Shown here in pieces: positions 46,405 through 54,182 of a stretch of DNA of 64,000 nucleotides. A program made the translations under genes and the position numbers. The stretch's first letter is position 1; each line of letters begins with the position of its first letter. The stretch comes from JAJVHZ01 sp041395385 (GTDB taxonomy: Bacteria; Pseudomonadota; Gammaproteobacteria; JAJPIJ01): the NCBI GenBank assembly GCA_041395385.1, contig JAWLAN010000020.1, positions 1-64,000 on the forward strand, given 5' to 3'. The notes beneath the pieces were generated by a model, which searched no databases, was not told where the DNA came from, and was given only the letters and a program-made list of their open reading frames with translations.

Positions 46405-47142
46405 GCGTGCGCCAAGATCTTGCACGCATTGAGGGCCGCGCACCCGTAAGAGGCGGTCGAGTCGGGAACGCCCTGGCGCGATCGAGGGGTGAGGTCGCGA
46501 GGCATTGAGCCAACGGCGCTGCGTTCGAGGCGATCGCGACGGCCGTTGCTCATGCCGTGCAAATAATCGATACTGAATTCGCCCGGCCATGACCAGCAGC
46601 AAGTGTGTATCGAAAGCTCCGCGGGCGGAGTGCGGCACCGGCCGGTGCGGCGTGCGAACGCGGTCAGGGGAGCGTCCGTCGCCGGGAACCGCTTCGGGCA
46701 ACGTGCCTCTGGACATGAGCATCGCGGTCGAAGGATTCGACCGAGATCAATAACGTGAGAAGCGCCGACACTGCACGTGGCTGGCGCCGGACAGTCTGCG
46801 GAGGAGGAGTATCTTGCGTACTCGGCGGTTCGGCCTGGAAGGGCGCGCGCTCGAATGTCTCGCGGGGCGCGTCCGTCCGAGACTCCATCTCGTTGCGGAC
46901 GGTCACCACCTCACACGGCGCATCGACTCCGCCATCGCGCCGGCCTTCGCGCGCGGATTCCGGATCGCCTCGCAGTCCTCACGCGCGCACATGCGCTCTT
47001 GCAGACGGCGATCGCAGGCGCCGCACCAGCCAGCTGTCCAAGGGTGCCTGGGCGAACTGCCGGGAAAGATCCGAGCCTGCAGCGTACCGCTGCAACGCGG
47101 CGCGGGCGCCGACGCCGTGACCGGTCAAGGGGGAAGCGCAAC
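46405..47142. other. 738-base stretch without a recognisable gene
   Basis: No open frame here gives a family-like protein; the longer ones are arginine-rich GC shadows. Just after the dehydrogenase stop, GCGTGC (46405-46410) can pair with GCACGC (46422-46427), a possible weak terminator. A 14-base palindrome GCACCGGCCGGTGC lies at 46635-46648. The promoter of the TRAP transporter genes is expected in the right part, but I see no clear sigma-70 or sigma-54 site. A decayed gene or a long leader RNA is possible. Confidence 0.5.
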
Positions 47143-47655
47143 GTGCCAAGGGCGATAAGACTCTACGTTCGATACGTCGAGGCGTTCAACCGCTGGGTGG
47201 GTCGAACCACGATGTATCTGATTTTCGTGATGATAGGCTTGTTGCTGTACTCGTCTCTGTCCAGGACGGTGTTCAATTCGCCCCTCAATTGGGGCGTGGA
47301 GATGGCGCAGTTCCTGATGGCGTCCTACTACCTGCTCGGCGGGGCATACTCCATGCAGATGGACTCCCATGTCAGGATGGATCTTCTGTACAGCCGCTGG
47401 TCGGTGAAGGGCAAGGCGAAGGCTGACGCGATCACCGCGGCATTTCTCATCTTCTATCTGGTGGTACTGCTCATCGGCGGAATCAACAGCTCCGAGTATG
47501 CCCTGAGTCACGGTCAGAAGAATTACTCGGCGTGGGCACCGCCGCTGGCACCCATAAAGCTCATCATGACCTTCGGCATTGCACTCATGCTGCTTCAAGC
47601 CATCGCCATGTTCTTTAGGGACGTGGCCACGCTGCGCGGGGAGACACTGGAATGA
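47143..47655 (+). CDS. TRAP transporter small permease (DctQ)
   Basis: Four-helix membrane subunit (170 aa) of a tripartite ATP-independent periplasmic transporter. Helices include TMYLIFVMIGLLLYSSL, MAQFLMASYYLLGGAYSM, and AAFLIFYLVVLLIGG; the family motif with conserved W/E (NWGVEMAQFLM) and HVRMDLLY is present. The GTG at 47143 with GGGGGA ten bases upstream is the likely start; the frame is open far upstream without family-like sequence. It overlaps the large permease gene by four bases. Confidence 0.88.
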   Translation: MPRAIRLYVRYVEAFNRWVGRTTMYLIFVMIGLLLYSSLSRTVFNSPLNWGVEMAQFLMASYYLLGGAYSMQMDSHVRMDLLYSRWSVKGKAKADAITAAFLIFYLVVLLIGGINSSEYALSHGQKNYSAWAPPLAPIKLIMTFGIALMLLQAIAMFFRDVATLRGETLE

Positions 47656-48980
47656 GTTATGAGGTGATAGCGCTGCTGATGTTCTCCTCGATGATGCTCA
47701 TGCTGCTCACGGGGCAGCGGGTCTTCGGGGCCATAGGCTTCGTGGGAGCCGCCGCCGCGCTACTGCTCTGGGGCGAGGGCACCCGGGGCATCGGAATGGC
47801 ATTCGATGCGAGCTTCAAGCTGCTCAACTGGTATCCGCTGCTCACCCTGCCCATTTTCATCTTCATGGGGTACATGTTCTCGGAGTCGGGGATCGCGAGC
47901 GATCTGTACAGGATGTTCCACGTCTGGTCCGGGGGATTGCGCGGCGGCCTCGCGGTCGGGACCATCGGGCTGATGGTGGTCATATCCGCCATGAACGGAC
48001 TGAGCGTGGCTGGAATGGCAATCGGCGCGACCATCGCGTTGCCGGAGATGCTGAAGCGCGGCTACGACAAACGCATGATCACCGGCGTCATCCAGGCCGG
48101 CAGTTCGCTCGGCATACTCATCCCGCCGAGTGTGGTTCTGGTGCTCTACGGCATGATCGCCCGGCAGCCGGTCGGCCAGTTGTGGCTGGCCGGCGTTTTT
48201 CCCGGGCTGCTTCTGGCAGCTCTGTTCATCGCCTATATCGTCATTCGCTGCAGGCTCCAGCCGAGGCTGGGCCCGCCGCTGCCTGCGGATGAGCGGAACG
48301 TCGGTTGGGGCGAGAAGCTACGCTTGCTGCGCGCCGGGATCTGGCCTCTGGTCATCTTCGTGATGATGACCGGCCTCTTCCTCAAGGGCGTCACCAGCCT
48401 GGTCGAGAGCTCGGCGGTGGGGGCGGCAGTGACGACCTTGGTGGCGCTGGTCAAGGGACGGATCAACAAGGTGATGATGGAGGAGGTGATACGCCAGACG
48501 CTCAGCGTGAGCTGCATGTTCATGTGGATCATCCTCGCGGCGCTCTGTTTCGGGGCGGTGTTCGATGGGCTGGGGGCGGTGAACGCCATCAAATGGCTCT
48601 TCATCGAGCGCTGGGAGCTCAACCCCTGGATGATCATCATCATGATGCAGCTGTCCTACATCCTGATGGGCATGTTCCTGGACGATACGGCGATGCTGGT
48701 GATCGTTGCGCCCCTCTATGTGCCGCTGGTGATCGCACTGGGTTTCAATCCCATCTGGTACGGCGTGCTGTACACCATCACCTGTCAGATGGCGTATATG
48801 ACGCCGCCATTCGGCTACAACTTGTTCCTGATGCGTGCGATGGCACCCAAGGAGATAACGCTTACGGACATTTATGGCTCGATCGTGCCGTTCGTGCTGA
48901 TTATGGCCTTTGGCCTTGCCATCATCATGGCATTCCCGCAGATCGCCATGTGGCTGCCGGATTGGTATTACGGCCGATAA
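47652..48980 (+). CDS. TRAP transporter large permease (DctM)
   Basis: Main translocation subunit (442 aa, about 12 helices) driving Na+-coupled uptake across the inner membrane. Typical DctM motifs: LPIFIFMGYMFSESGIA, NGLSVAGMAIGATIALPEMLKRGYDKRMI, and AGSSLGILIPPSVVLVLYG with the second-repeat equivalent CQMAYMTPPFGYNLFLMRAMAP. The ATGA overlap with dctQ shows coupled translation. Confidence 0.93.
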   Translation: MSYEVIALLMFSSMMLMLLTGQRVFGAIGFVGAAAALLLWGEGTRGIGMAFDASFKLLNWYPLLTLPIFIFMGYMFSESGIASDLYRMFHVWSGGLRGGLAVGTIGLMVVISAMNGLSVAGMAIGATIALPEMLKRGYDKRMITGVIQAGSSLGILIPPSVVLVLYGMIARQPVGQLWLAGVFPGLLLAALFIAYIVIRCRLQPRLGPPLPADERNVGWGEKLRLLRAGIWPLVIFVMMTGLFLKGVTSLVESSAVGAAVTTLVALVKGRINKVMMEEVIRQTLSVSCMFMWIILAALCFGAVFDGLGAVNAIKWLFIERWELNPWMIIIMMQLSYILMGMFLDDTAMLVIVAPLYVPLVIALGFNPIWYGVLYTITCQMAYMTPPFGYNLFLMRAMAPKEITLTDIYGSIVPFVLIMAFGLAIIMAFPQIAMWLPDWYYGR

Positions 48981-49181
48981 GGCACGCGGTCGCGGCGTTC
49001 GATCCCTGCCTTGTCCGGGGAACGGTTCGTCGAGGGCTCGCGTGGAAATGCAATGAGGCTTCCGCGAGGACCGCGCAGTATCGCAGTTCCGAGAGGATCT
49101 CCAACAACGGAGCAGACGTGAGAGGGAGGTTGATTCGCAGTAAGACGAAAGTTCAATCCACGACGTAGGGAGAAGACCGAA

Positions 49182-50240
49182 ATGACCAAACGACGCGAAT
49201 TTCTCAAGAAGGCGGGGGCGGCGACAGCCGTGGCGGTGGGCGCGACGACCGTAGCGGCGCCGTATGTGCACGCCCAGTCCAAGACCGCGATCAAATGGCG
49301 CCTGCAGACCTATGCCGGACCTGCGCTGGCCGAGCACGTGGTCAAGCCGTCGATCGACGCCTTCAACAAGGCGGCGAACGGCGAGATGGTGATCGAGCTG
49401 TACAACGCCGACCAGTTGGTGCCGCACGGCGAGCTGTTCCGCGCCTTGCAGGACGGCACCGTGGACGCCGCCCAGAGCGACGACGATTCCATCGCCGCTC
49501 CCGTCGACGTCGCCATCTTCGGCGCCTACTTCCCGTTTGCCTCACGCTATTCGCTGGACGTGCCGGCGCTGTGGCATTGGTACGGCCTGAAGGAGATCTG
49601 GGAAGAGGCCTACAAGGAGGTACAAGGCGTCACCTGGCTCAGCACCGGTTCCTGGGATCCGTGCAACGTCGGGAGCACGAAACCGGTCCGCAGCCTGGAG
49701 GATCTCAAGGGGCTGCGCCTCTACACCTTCCCGACGGGCGGCCAGTTCCTCAGCCGCTTCGGCGTGGTGCCGGTCACGCTTCCGTACTCCGACGTCGAGG
49801 TGGCGATCCAGACCGGCGAGCTGGACGGCGTGTGCTGGTGCGGCATCACCGAGATGTACACGGTCGGCTGGGCGAACGTGCTGAAGTACTACCTCACCAA
49901 CAACGTCTCTGGCGCGTGGGCCGGCTCCTACTTCGCGAACACCGAGCGCTGGAACGCGCTTCCCGAGCATCTCAAGGCCCTGTTCCACCTCTGCATGGAC
50001 AACTCGCACTACTACCGCCAGCACTGGTACTGGTGGGGCGAGGCGCACTACCGCACGACCGGCGGCAAGCTCGAGCTCACCTCCATCCCGCAGGAGGAGT
50101 GGGGGAAGGTCGAGGCCGAGGCCCTGAAGTTCTGGGACGAGATCGCCGCGAAAAGCCCCAGGAGCGCCAAGGTCGTGGAGATCCTGAAGAAGTACTCGGA
50201 GACGATGAAGAAGGCCGGGCCTCCGTACCGTTACGCCTGA
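49182..50240 (+). CDS. TRAP transporter substrate-binding protein (DctP), Tat-exported
   Basis: Periplasmic solute receptor of 352 aa. The N-terminus TKRREFLKKAGAATAVAV is a twin-arginine signal (RREFLKK) ending near AHAQ, so it is folded before export. The DctP core includes LKGLRLYTFPTGGQFLSRFG, with the conserved arginine that normally binds a carboxylate, and a VEVAIQTGELDGVCWCG segment. The clade resembles TakP/SmoM receptors. A carboxylate-bearing ligand is therefore likely. If it serves the enzymes at 41377-46404, the ligand would be an amino or hydroxy acid amide or an amine with a carboxylate, but that is inference. Confidence 0.9.
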   Translation: MTKRREFLKKAGAATAVAVGATTVAAPYVHAQSKTAIKWRLQTYAGPALAEHVVKPSIDAFNKAANGEMVIELYNADQLVPHGELFRALQDGTVDAAQSDDDSIAAPVDVAIFGAYFPFASRYSLDVPALWHWYGLKEIWEEAYKEVQGVTWLSTGSWDPCNVGSTKPVRSLEDLKGLRLYTFPTGGQFLSRFGVVPVTLPYSDVEVAIQTGELDGVCWCGITEMYTVGWANVLKYYLTNNVSGAWAGSYFANTERWNALPEHLKALFHLCMDNSHYYRQHWYWWGEAHYRTTGGKLELTSIPQEEWGKVEAEALKFWDEIAAKSPRSAKVVEILKKYSETMKKAGPPYRYA

Positions 50241-50266
50241 GCCGGACGTACGGCCGTCGCCGGGAA

Positions 50267-50291
50267 GCGGCAGGGGGGAGCCTCCTGCCGC
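50267..50291. terminator. Possible terminator hairpin after dctP
   Basis: GCGGCAGG at 50267-50274 and CCTGCCGC at 50284-50291 form a perfect 8-bp stem around a G-rich loop in the 114-base gap between dctP and the convergent hypothetical pair. No T-run; could serve either direction. Confidence 0.35.
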
Positions 50292-50354
50292 CCCGGTTAT
50301 CCGGACGCGGTGTCGGGGATCACTGCGAGGGCGGTCCTGCCGTGCGCCGGCCGT

Positions 50355-51035
50355 TCAGCCTCCTCTTCGCTCGATGTGGCTGACCTTTTCCGGCTGGGGC
50401 AGGCGATAGAAGCAGTACAGCTCGTCGTAGAGCCGCGCTGTGTCGTTCGAGCAGCCGTGATAATTCGCCCGCAGGTACCGGCAGTACTTGCCGGCATAGC
50501 GGTTGGCGTCGAGGTATCGCTGCGCGATCGTCCCGTCCATGCCGGGGCGCAGCGTCGTCGCCTCGAACAGGCAGTGATGGATGCGGTCTGCCGGGACCGA
50601 GTCATCGAACGCGCTCAGTCGGCTCAGCACCAGGAATTTGTCCACCTCGGCCTGCAACTCCAGCTCGAACGGCGTGGTCTGCCGCGAGGCCATTGCGCGC
50701 GTGACGATGTAGAGAAAGTGGCTGACGCCTTCCAGCGCCATGCACAGGTCGTTCAGGTCTAGGGCCGGTTGGGCTCCGGTCTCCGCGGCGGCCAGCCGCC
50801 CGAGCAGGTTGGCGTCGAGGTAGACGCTCAGATCCAGCGCATCACCTTCAGAGCGCACGAACACGCTTTCGCCGATCGCGCGCTCCGGCTCCCCGAGCAT
50901 CGCATGCGCCCATGTCGCGTCGGTCGTGACGAATTCCGCGACGTCCATGCAGTGCGGGAGCCCGTACAACCCCTGCAGCGCGCGTTGCATGGCGCGCAGC
51001 GGCTCGAGCCGCTGCGCATCGCCCGACGCCGTCAT
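50355..51035 (-). CDS. Hypothetical protein, second gene of an unrecognised pair
   Basis: A 226-aa soluble protein, MTASGDAQRLEPLRAM at the start and RLPQPEKVSHIERRGG at the end, with many predicted helices and one long acidic/alpha-helical centre (DLNDLCMALEGVSHFLYIVTRAMASRQ). No signal peptide or membrane helix. I do not recognise the family. The start overlaps the stop of the preceding gene (ATGA), so the two are translationally coupled and probably work together. Confidence 0.75.
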   Translation of the reverse strand: MTASGDAQRLEPLRAMQRALQGLYGLPHCMDVAEFVTTDATWAHAMLGEPERAIGESVFVRSEGDALDLSVYLDANLLGRLAAAETGAQPALDLNDLCMALEGVSHFLYIVTRAMASRQTTPFELELQAEVDKFLVLSRLSAFDDSVPADRIHHCLFEATTLRPGMDGTIAQRYLDANRYAGKYCRYLRANYHGCSNDTARLYDELYCFYRLPQPEKVSHIERRGG

Positions 51036-51667
51036 TGCGGAAGTCCGTCCCCCGGCGCCCATATCGGCTGCAGCCCCTGGTCCAAGAGCCGCCGCTGGGC
51101 GCGTCGGCTGCCGGTCTTCAGCCACAGCTCGTAGGTGCGCATCAGGTCGGCCTTCGAGTTCAGGTGCGCCCGCTCGCTGACCTCGTTCAGAACGTCGACG
51201 AAGCGCTGGAACTTCTCGGAGAGCTCCTCGAACACCGGCGAGAGCGCGCGTCCCCCCGCCCACCGCGAGAGATTGTCGGCGAGATAGCCGTAGGCGCTGC
51301 CGCCCATGGCGACGTAGTAGTTCACGTCGACCGTCTTGCGCTGCAGGCTGTCGCTGAAAACGCCGCTGATGAACAGGGCGACATCGGCGAGCCGGCGCAG
51401 CATCAGGTTGCGCTGCTCGGTGTTGGAGGCGGCCAGGGCGTCGCCGTACATCTCGGCGAGAGGCTTGAGCGTCTTGCCTTCCTCGGTGTGCTCGTAAAGC
51501 CTATCGGAATGGGTGAACGAGGTAAGGAGATTGAGCACGTAGCAGGTCGTGTCAGCACTCGCCTTCAGATGCTGATTGCCGATCGCGTGCGTGAGCTCGT
51601 CGTGGAAGTATTCGCGCACGTCCATGTGGCTGATGAGCGGTCGACGAGGGTCGTGTGGACTCGACAT
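51032..51667 (-). CDS. Hypothetical protein, first gene of an unrecognised pair
   Basis: A 211-aa, helix-rich soluble protein (HMDVREYFHDELTHAIGN, LRRLADVALFISGVFSDSLQRK, ADNLSRWAGGRALSPVFEELSEKFQRFV) without membrane segments. GGAGG lies six bases before the ATG. No known catalytic motif. The ordinary codon use and the clean coupling to the next gene support a real operon of two. Its position between a TRAP transporter and groL gives no functional hint. Confidence 0.78.
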   Translation of the reverse strand: MSSPHDPRRPLISHMDVREYFHDELTHAIGNQHLKASADTTCYVLNLLTSFTHSDRLYEHTEEGKTLKPLAEMYGDALAASNTEQRNLMLRRLADVALFISGVFSDSLQRKTVDVNYYVAMGGSAYGYLADNLSRWAGGRALSPVFEELSEKFQRFVDVLNEVSERAHLNSKADLMRTYELWLKTGSRRAQRRLLDQGLQPIWAPGDGLPQ

Positions 51668-51861
51668 GATGAGCCTCCGATCTGGCCGGGACTGCGGGCA
51701 ATATCAGTCGATACAACTTTCGTGCCCATCGTGCGGCCGCGGCGAACGGCCGAACTTGATCAGCGGCTTGCGGATCGCCGGGCCGGACGCCGGTGCGCAC
51801 CCTGCACGAAAACTTAGCAGAACGCGTCCGGGCGCGGCAATATCGCGCCAGTTGCGGGCGC

Positions 51862-51891
51862 AAAAAAACCCCGCCGGAGCGGCGGGGTTTT
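51862..51891 (-). terminator. Rho-independent terminator of groSL
   Basis: Read on the minus strand, AAAACCCCGCC pairs with GGCGGGGTTTT across a five-base loop (positions 51865-51891), followed by more T residues (seven T in all). It lies 28 bases after the groL stop. A textbook terminator. Confidence 0.92.
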
Positions 51892-51918
51892 CGTACTGCA
51901 TCCGGTTGCGCCGGACCT

Positions 51919-53547
51919 TTACATCATGTCTTCCATCCCGCCGTGCGGCATGGCGGGGGCCTTCTCCTCCTTCGGCAGCTCCGCGACCATGGCCTCGGTG
52001 GTGAGGATGAGGCTCGCGACCGAGGCCGCGTTCTGCAGGGCGGAACGCGTCACCTTCGTCGGGTCGATGATGCCCATCTGAACCAGGTCACCGTACTCGC
52101 CGTTGGCGGCGTTGTAGCCGAACGCGCCCTTGCCCTCGGCAACACGCGCCACGACTACCGACGACTCCTCGCCGGCATTGCGGACGATTTGCCGCAGCGG
52201 CTCCTCCATGGACCGCACCAGGATGTCGATGCCGACCTGCTGGTCGTGATTGGTGCCCTTGAGCCTGCGGACCGCGTCCTGGGCCCGGATGAGCGCGACA
52301 CCGCCGCCCGGGACGATGCCTTCCTCGACCGCGGCGCGGGTCGAATGCAGCGCGTCCTCCACGCGCGCCTTCTTCTCCTTCATCTCCACCTCGGTGGCCG
52401 CGCCGACCTTGATGACCGCCACGCCGCCGGCGAGCTTCGCGACCCGCTCCTGCAGCTTCTCACGATCGTAATCCGAGGTCGTGTCCTCGATCTGCTTGCG
52501 GATCTGACCGATGCGGCCCTCGATGTCGGCCTTCTTGCCGGCGCCATCGATGATGGTCGTGTTCTCCTTGTCGACCACCACGCGCTTGGCCTTGCCGAGG
52601 TCCTCCAGGCCCGCCTTCTCGAGCGTGAGACCGACCTCCTCGGAGATGACGGTGCCGCCGGTCAGGACGGCGATGTCCTTGAGCATGGCCTTGCGGCGAT
52701 CGCCGAAGCCCGGCGCCTTCACCGCGCATGCCTTCAGGATGCCGCGCATGTTATTGACCACCAGCGTCGCCAGCGCCTCGCCCTCGACCTCCTCGGCGAT
52801 GATCAGCAACGGCTTGCCGGCCTTGGCCACGCCCTCCAGCACGGGCAGGACGTCGCGAATGCTGGAGATCTTCTTGTCGTACAGCAGGATGAGCGGGCTC
52901 TCCAGCTCGACGTTCATGCTCTGCTGATTGTTGATGAAGTAGGGCGAGAGATAGCCGCGGTCGAACTGCATGCCCTCGACGACGTCCAGCTCGTTGGCGA
53001 GCCCGCTGCCGTCCTCCACGGTGATGACGCCCTCCTTGCCGACCTTGTCCATCGCATCGGCGATGATCTTGCCGATCTCCTCGTCACCGTTGGCCGAGAT
53101 GGTGCCGACCTGGGCGATCTCCTTGCTGCCCTTGCAGGGCTTGGAGAAGCTCTTCAGCTCCGCGACGGCGGCGTGGACCGCCTTGTCGATACCGCGCTTC
53201 AGATCCATAGGATTGGCGCCCGCCGCCACCGACTTCATGCCCTCGCGGACGATCGCCTGGGCGAGCACGGTGGCGGTGGTGGTGCCGTCGCCGGCCACGT
53301 CGGAGGTCTTGGAGGCGACCTCCTTGAGCATCTGGGCGCCCATGTTCTCGAACTTGTCCTTCAGCTCGATCTCCTTGGCGACGGAGACGCCGTCCTTGGT
53401 GACCGTGGGGGCGCCGAAGCTGCGCTCCAGGACCACGTTGCGGCCCTTTGGACCGAGCGTCTGCTTGACGGCATTGGCGAGTATGTTGACGCCGGTGACC
53501 AGGCGGTGGCGGGCGTCGTCGCTGAATCTCACTTCTTTTGCTGCCAT
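51919..53547 (-). CDS. groL: Chaperonin GroEL
   Basis: Large chaperonin subunit (542 aa) forming the double ring that folds proteins with GroES. Visible: TLGPKGRNVVLE, DGVSVAKEIELKD, the catalytic region ASKTSDVAGDGTTTATVLA, VEGMQFDRGYLSPYF and PGGGVALIRA. The C-terminal tail is MPHGGMEDMM, with only one GGM repeat. GGAGGAGAAG lies upstream of the ATG. It is 55 bases after groS and shares its CIRCE-controlled promoter. Confidence 0.98.
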   Translation of the reverse strand: MAAKEVRFSDDARHRLVTGVNILANAVKQTLGPKGRNVVLERSFGAPTVTKDGVSVAKEIELKDKFENMGAQMLKEVASKTSDVAGDGTTTATVLAQAIVREGMKSVAAGANPMDLKRGIDKAVHAAVAELKSFSKPCKGSKEIAQVGTISANGDEEIGKIIADAMDKVGKEGVITVEDGSGLANELDVVEGMQFDRGYLSPYFINNQQSMNVELESPLILLYDKKISSIRDVLPVLEGVAKAGKPLLIIAEEVEGEALATLVVNNMRGILKACAVKAPGFGDRRKAMLKDIAVLTGGTVISEEVGLTLEKAGLEDLGKAKRVVVDKENTTIIDGAGKKADIEGRIGQIRKQIEDTTSDYDREKLQERVAKLAGGVAVIKVGAATEVEMKEKKARVEDALHSTRAAVEEGIVPGGGVALIRAQDAVRRLKGTNHDQQVGIDILVRSMEEPLRQIVRNAGEESSVVVARVAEGKGAFGYNAANGEYGDLVQMGIIDPTKVTRSALQNAASVASLILTTEAMVAELPKEEKAPAMPHGGMEDMM

Positions 53548-53602
53548 GTCTACTTCTCCTCCGAATTCAATCGATGTTGGTCGTGGACGGGAAATACGGC
53601 GG

Positions 53603-53890
53603 TCACTCGAGCACCGCCATGACGTCGTCTTCGCGCATCACCAGATACTCGGTGCCGTCGAGCTTGACCTCCGTCCCGGAATACTTGCCGAACAGAATCT
53701 TGTCGCCCGCCTTGACGGCTACCGCGCGCACCTGCCCGTTGTCGAGGACCTTGCCGTTGCCGATGGCCACGACCTCGCCCTGGATCGGTTTTTCCTTGGC
53801 GTTGTCAGGGATGATGATCCCGCCTGCCGACTTGGTGTCCTCCTCCAGCCGCCGCACCAGGATGCGATCATGTAATGGCTTGATTTTCAT
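53603..53890 (-). CDS. groS: Co-chaperonin GroES
   Basis: Heptameric lid (95 aa). The sequence KIKPLHDRILVRRLEEDTKSAGGIIIPDNAKEKP, with the mobile loop, and KILFGKYSGTEVKLDG is typical. A ribosome site GGAG lies eight bases before the ATG. First gene of the groSL operon. Confidence 0.97.
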   Translation of the reverse strand: MKIKPLHDRILVRRLEEDTKSAGGIIIPDNAKEKPIQGEVVAIGNGKVLDNGQVRAVAVKAGDKILFGKYSGTEVKLDGTEYLVMREDDVMAVLE

Positions 53891-53938
53891 GCACTTAACT
53901 CCATTGTCGATGTTGACGGATGCGACCCGGGAGCACGA

Positions 53939-53965
53939 TTAGCACTCACCGGATGAGAGTGCTGG
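53939..53965 (-). promoter_or_regulatory. CIRCE operator (HrcA site) upstream of groSL
   Basis: TTAGCACTC at 53939-53947, nine bases, then GAGTGCTGG at 53957-53965. This matches the CIRCE consensus TTAGCACTC-N9-GAGTGCTAA with two end mismatches. It lies between the promoter and the groS start, so HrcA repression with heat relief is expected. Confidence 0.88.
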
Positions 53966-53967
53966 TA

Positions 53968-53996
53968 ATGATAGAAGGGCCATTTTCGCCGAACAA
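53968..53996 (-). promoter_or_regulatory. Sigma-70-type promoter of groSL
   Basis: On the minus strand, TTGTTC (complement of 53991-53996) and TATCAT (complement of 53968-53973) are separated by 17 bases, directly upstream of the CIRCE element. A sigma-32-type CTTGAAA site is not evident. Confidence 0.6.
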
Positions 53997-54182
53997 GGCG
54001 GGCCCACGCGCATTGAAGCGGGTCTCGGTGGGCACGTGGCGCGCCCTCCAGCCAGTCCTCGGGAGGCGGGCAGGGGCGTGGGCGCCGGTAGGTACGTGTT
54101 TTGGCCTGCGCGCAAGCATCCGTCCGGGCGTCGTAATCCGGCGCGGGAACGGGACGAAGGAATCGCGCGCCGAGGCTGGCGC

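Noticed and set aside
46755..47158. Small open frames before dctQ
   Set aside because: Arg/Ser/Pro-rich GC frames, mutually overlapping, without ribosome sites or family resemblance.
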